From positions 6,127,501-6,191,500 of the forward strand of contig CAMQGK010000341.1 in assembly GCA_947000775.1 (NCBI GenBank): 64,000 nt of DNA, written 5' to 3'. Under the pieces are notes generated by a model. It was not told the DNA's origin. It saw nothing but the letters and a program-made list of their open reading frames with translations, and searched no databases. Below, piece by piece: positions 58,985 through 64,000 of this stretch. Position 1 is the stretch's first letter, and every line of letters begins with the position of its first letter. The translations under genes were made by a program, and so were the position numbers. Origin of the DNA: Pterois miles. Its lineage: Eukaryota; Chordata; Actinopteri; Perciformes; Scorpaenidae.

Positions 58985-61261
58985 CTGCCTATCAAACTGT
59001 AATAATAGCAATTATAACTCTATAGCCTTCAGTCAGTCTTCATATGAAAATGGGAAAAAATTCTAACTCAAACATTATTAAGTCTGCTGTTTGGAAAACA
59101 GATACTGTTGGCTCTGTTTACACTTATAACAACATGTTTTACTGTAACAAGACAAAATAAACAACCATGGGACTTGAAATTCAGCTGCCTTAAGTAAAAG
59201 ACATTCCTTCATAAAGGCAAGGAAATATGTGAATAGTGTTGGACAAGCCAAAGGTGGAAGTAGTGGAGTAAAACAGGAGGCCTAAGGCATCCAGACAGTG
59301 CTTAATTGTGTTTGTCTAGTTTTATGGCCCTTTTAACTCATAAACACTCAGCTTGTTTTCCTGACAGGCATATACTCATCTGCACCAAACCAGAAAGTCT
59401 CCCTGTCTTTCTCTTTAGTGTCTATTTTTTTGTCTTTGAACAGTATTATTTTTTTTGTGTGAGCATGAGGGTAGATTTGTATAATTTTGGATAGCATCCA
59501 CCTCTACTCGGTGATAAGTGGTTGAAAGCGTCTCCCACTGCGCTAACAGGACTGGCTGAATTGTTAACTGGCCTGTCTTTAAGCCTGACTCTCCAAAGAG
59601 ACAGGAGTAGAAACTATGGAGCCCCAACTTGTAATTACCCCATGGAGGGCAATGCTCCCTCTCTCCATCTCCTCTGGAGCCCTTTGAAGATGCCCCATAG
59701 GGAGCTGGTTGTAATCAGGACACATGACTCATTGATTACTCCTTCCAGGAACACTGCACAAGGAGTGGACACAGCAGGGGGAGGGTAGTCCCCCCAGATT
59801 GTGCAGATAGACCGGAGGTGCAGATGCAGGATGAACAGCACGGTCTGGGTCTTGGACACAAATTAGATGCTATAAACAATCGGATGTGCATTGTTTTCCT
59901 GGTGGTTAGCTCAGTTGGTCTGTTAAAGTAGCTATTCATTACTGTCTGGAGCAAGGAAGAGGAGCCATACCAAGGAAGGCCATGAGTCTGCAGGTTTTCA
60001 TGCAGCCAAACTCATAAGTACACCGATTAGTACAATGTCAGCCAGGGAGAGGAGGAACTAATCAGTGAATGTAGCTCATTCAGGACTGGATTCAAATAAT
60101 ACCATTTATATATGTTGTACATGAACATACAATGTTTGTACATTTTGTCTAACATGACTTGAATGATTATACATTTAATACAAAGTACTTGTACTTACTT
60201 TTTTGGGTGTGTCACTTCAGGACAATACTACAAAATTCAGGCTGTTCTCATTCACTGTTTGTACTTATACTAAAAGTAATGCACTACATTCAGTGGAGAA
60301 TGCACAAAAAATTATATTTCATATGATACCATGAGGATACATTGCATAATTATATTGTAAACACTGTAAACATGCAGAGGACAGTTTTGCAAACACACGG
60401 TTTAAAAATGGCCAGTAAACAAAATGAGTTCTCACAGCTCTTAATGGGAAATGGATGCCTTTCCCTGAAACATGTAATCTCTTTACCACATTTTAAAATA
60501 TTATTTTCCTTTTATAGGGTGATTATTTCATATATTTTAATTGACAAAAGGTAAGAGCTATGGTATATGATAATAACAATGCAGATATCTCTAATGGTTT
60601 GAAACCAAAGGCCTATACAAAGTTTTTATCTGCATAGCTGGACCTGCAGTAGATTGTTGGAAGATGCGTCATTTATCATTGAGAAAGACATCTCTGGTAA
60701 ACAGAATGGGCGAAGCAAGTAGACCATAAAAAAGATCATAAAAGATGTCTTTTGATGTTTCTGGGGTTGCACTCTGGACACCTGTGGGTTTGAACCCAGT
60801 GACTGTGTGACCATGTTGAATCAAGGTAATTGGGTCACTACTTGCCAAGAAGCTGAATTAAAGCCTGAGGCAATGCTGAGGCAGTGAAAATGTGTATTAA
60901 TTGCACCACACCGGAAAAAAATAAAACATAGATTTAACAAACCTGTTTTTTTTTTTAATTCAGAAAAAGTTTTGATTCATTTGCTTGTTTGCAGTTTTGT
61001 CTCAGAAAACTGCTTCTACCTCAACTCTCACCAACAGGAAACTGTATTTTGCCAGTTAACAGTCATGAAAGGTGTACTACAGTTTCTACTTGACTGCTGT
61101 TGTTTGGCAGTCAAGCGTTGTGGGTGTCTTGATTTTCTCACACAGGCCTGTGGCTGATGTCTCCTGCCTTCTCTGGGAGAGCATTAGTGATGTGGGGTGT
61201 GTCGTTCAGGCCTGTTCAGATGGCAAAACAAGAATCAGAGGAGCGTGGAGCTGCAGACAAG

Positions 61262-61317
<56 letters not shown>

Positions 61318-63330
61318 CATTGTTGATGACCACACCAGAACAAAAGCAGCTTTAGACTAGCAGAAAAAGCCTGCAGCAGAGAAAGTTCAAAAGCCAATGA
61401 AGGAATGCTGTCCACTTACCAGAGGCTCATTGGTCACATTGTGTCTTTATCTTGTCAGAGATGAGGATCTTTTGTGCTGGAGATGATACGTGTTTGCGTA
61501 TATCCTCTACTTGTTTTTCTCCATTCGTATTGTGATCGCTGTATGATAACATTTTAAGCGTTTTTGTGTAAGCAAACCATAAATAAGACAACTGTCATAC
61601 AGATAGTGGCTGTGTGTGTTTGCCTTGTGTTTGTGTGTCTATGTCTGCAATTTTGTGTTTGCGGGATTTTAAATTAGTATTGTTTAACACGGCAACCATT
61701 TAAAGGTCTATAATTCTTTATTTACATACATTTAGCATCTTCTTGCCCTCTGTCAAGAGAATGGTTAGCCTCATCAGGCTCTTCTTCGGGGGTGGGCTGA
61801 GGCTTATTTGTCAATTGACATTTGGTGAAAGGGTGTTAGGTGAAAAAAGCACCTCACACCATGAGGTAGAAGCCTCACACCAAAACTCATTCCAGACATG
61901 TTTTGTTTGTGTGTAAAGAGGAACTTGTGTTTGTGTGTAAAGAGGAACTCGTTTCACTACTCCCTACAACACACTGTCTCTGAGTGGTGTGAAGTGTGTT
62001 GCTCTCTGCCAAAAAATGTATGTAAATTAATATAGGATAAATTTACCAATATGCTTCTTCTTCCTAGTTTTGGTGGCATGATGGATGTAATTACATGTTG
62101 ATAACCTATATTTGGGACCTGTTATCTTAGCATTATCATTAGAGCAGCACCAGATGACTACATTGCTCACCCTGTAATTACTTAAGTGGGACAAAGATGG
62201 GTGCAGTACTGATGAGTACAGGTCAGCTAGCCTTAGCATTGTAAATGCATATGAAGTACAAGGAATTCATAAAAATGTAATAAAATAAAATAAAATAAGA
62301 GCTTTCTTAAGTATTTTTTTTACTGTTTCCATATATAATCATTATTCTGAGGGGCTATACTCAAACTGACAACCTGCGTTTGGTTTTGTCTGATTTTGGT
62401 GGCTGATTTTCTACACAGGATGTGACAAACCTGCCTGATAAATGTCCAGTATGATGGAAAATATAATTTGCCATTTGGTAGTTCATTTTGATGATAATAT
62501 ATTGAAACAAAGTCCTCCTATTCCTGCATATTTATACTAACAGCAAATCATGTTAAATCAAAAATTCAGCCAGTTTGGCAGAATTATGTTGTGGCCTGAG
62601 GCTAAAAAAGTTCAAACCTCTATTGTGTCACACTATGAAGACTCAACAATAGTCATACAAATTATAATGACGAGACACTTCTGAGAATAAAGTGACTCCA
62701 ATTTGAAGTGCTTGCTTTTCAGTCCGCTTTGAACAGTAAAGTAGAAAGAAGGCGAGAGCAGAGAGGCTGAACAACATGATGGGAACGACAGGCCCTGGAC
62801 AGTGGTGAAGTAATGGGTCTGAATCTAAGCCCCTCATTAGACAACAGACTCATCCAGGGATGAAGGATGGGACTCTGCAGGGGGCTGCGATGTCAGATTT
62901 GCTATGAGGAACTGGCAGAGCACTAGGAATGTGTAGTGAAGTAAAAGTCAGCTGACTGCTCTTTGAACTGAATTTCTTTCTCTTCAGTTCACACACTTCT
63001 CTTTCCTCCCTTTTCTACGAAGTATCTTTGGCATTGCTTTCAGCACGCTTACCCATAAAACACTAGGAACATCACTATATTGTTGAGGTTTCTACATTTC
63101 TCTCTATGGGTTGGAAAATGCTCTTCAGTTATATCTGATGTTCATTGAAAATGACACACCTTTTAGCTCACGCAAGACAAGCCCCTCAAAAGTTTGTACT
63201 TATTAATCTACGGTTATGATAAAAATACATTCAACTGTGTCTAACAAGCCAATTGGCAACTATGTTAGGATACAGAATTCAAACATTTCAAAACAAGAGC
63301 GTCTATACAGTTACGCTATCAGCTCTGTGA
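58985..63330. other. intergenic, no gene found
   Basis: 4.3 kb. A (CA)n run lies at 61,263-61,314. Around 59,500-59,850 and 62,690-62,930 composition is slightly more GC-rich, but no exon with family identity could be supported. Confidence 0.55.
61263..61314 (+). repeat. (CA)n microsatellite
   Basis: Perfect CA run of about 50 bp. Confidence 0.97.
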
Positions 63331-63334
63331 GGCT

Positions 63335-63660
63335 GTAGTTATGCACAGTGATGCTATCAGCATGCTAACATACTCCCAGTGAATATGCTAACATGTTGAT
63401 GTTCAGCAGGTATAATATTTATTATTGATGCCAACATTTATTAATTAACACAAAGTACAGCAGAGCTGAATATTTCACTGTACAAGTATAAACTTTGACC
63501 TGCTGGGGCACAGAGGAGAAGTCAGGGAATCACTAAAGCCAATAGGATTTATCCTCTGGGGAACATAAATGTCTGTACAAATTTTCATTACAATCCATCT
63601 AGTGTTTGTTGAGACTAAACAACCATCAGACATTGTCATCCCTTGAGTTATACCTATAGA
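63335..63660 (-). repeat. interspersed repeat with GCATGCTA motifs, inverted copy
   Basis: On the minus strand it parallels 18,725-19,090, with 'caacaaacactagatggatt', 'gtaatgaaaatttgtacaga' and the GCATGCTAA/ATGCTAACATG motifs. Confidence 0.65.
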
Positions 63661-64000
63661 CTGTGGACAAAGAAGTGGACGTAGTCACTGTCACATCACC
63701 CATAGTATTGTGGACTGTTGGTGCCTTCAAATGGAGCTTGTGAACTCGCGTTGCATTTTATTTATAGATTATAAAGGGTTTTATTAAACAATGAGAGAGA
63801 AATAACCGCTTTCACTATGACAAGTCTTTCTTCAGTGAGAGCTAACAAGCCACCATATTGACTTGTGTGTTAGGAAACAGCCTCCCAGTAAAGGTCTTTT
63901 CATCAACAGGGGAGCAGATTTGACCTTTCATTATGCTAAACACCAGCACACATCACCTCTTAATTGAGCTGATGTTAACAATAGGTGATTGTTGAGAATT

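Overview
This is vertebrate nuclear DNA, almost certainly from a ray-finned (teleost, probably spiny-rayed) fish. Three multi-exon genes with GT-AG introns cover about half of it. The rest is AT-leaning sequence rich in CA/GT/AT microsatellites, tRNA-derived SINEs, LINE 3' tails and small DNA-transposon remnants of kinds familiar from teleost genomes. There is no prokaryotic, phage or CRISPR content. Exon boundaries were worked out by hand from reading frame, splice consensus and remembered vertebrate family sequences; no alignment was run.

Layout. (1) Positions about 90-11,900, minus strand: fam83h, a keratin- and CK1-associated scaffold. It has four coding exons; the last is one 4.3-kb exon whose product carries a recent-looking 69-residue tandem duplication. 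(2) Positions 11,950-23,200: intergenic DNA made largely of repeats. It includes a TTAA-flanked element interrupted by a SINE, a three-unit tandem array interrupted by a LINE tail, and a repeat with an internal inverted duplication. (3) Positions 23,300-29,800, plus strand: mlh1, the mismatch-repair MutL homologue, with all 19 coding exons. (4) Positions 30,770-55,240, minus strand: lrrfip2, converging on mlh1 as in human. It has 26 coding exons, the first 21 of which are all multiples of three, so the central serine-rich region can be spliced modularly. (5) Positions 55,260-64,000: no gene found; SINEs, microsatellites and degenerate repeats.

Gene relations. The tail-to-tail MLH1-LRRFIP2 pair matches human 3p22, but EPM2AIP1, which shares the MLH1 promoter in mammals, is absent. 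fam83h (human 8q24) is the upstream neighbour instead. I see no functional link between the three products.

No convincing undescribed biological system is present. The points most worth checking are a fam83h stop codon lying inside a good splice donor with a matching acceptor just downstream, the FAM83H duplication, the GT repeat abutting an mlh1 acceptor, the symmetric lrrfip2 exon block with NAGNAG acceptors, and several nested or rearranged repeats that give relative insertion dates.
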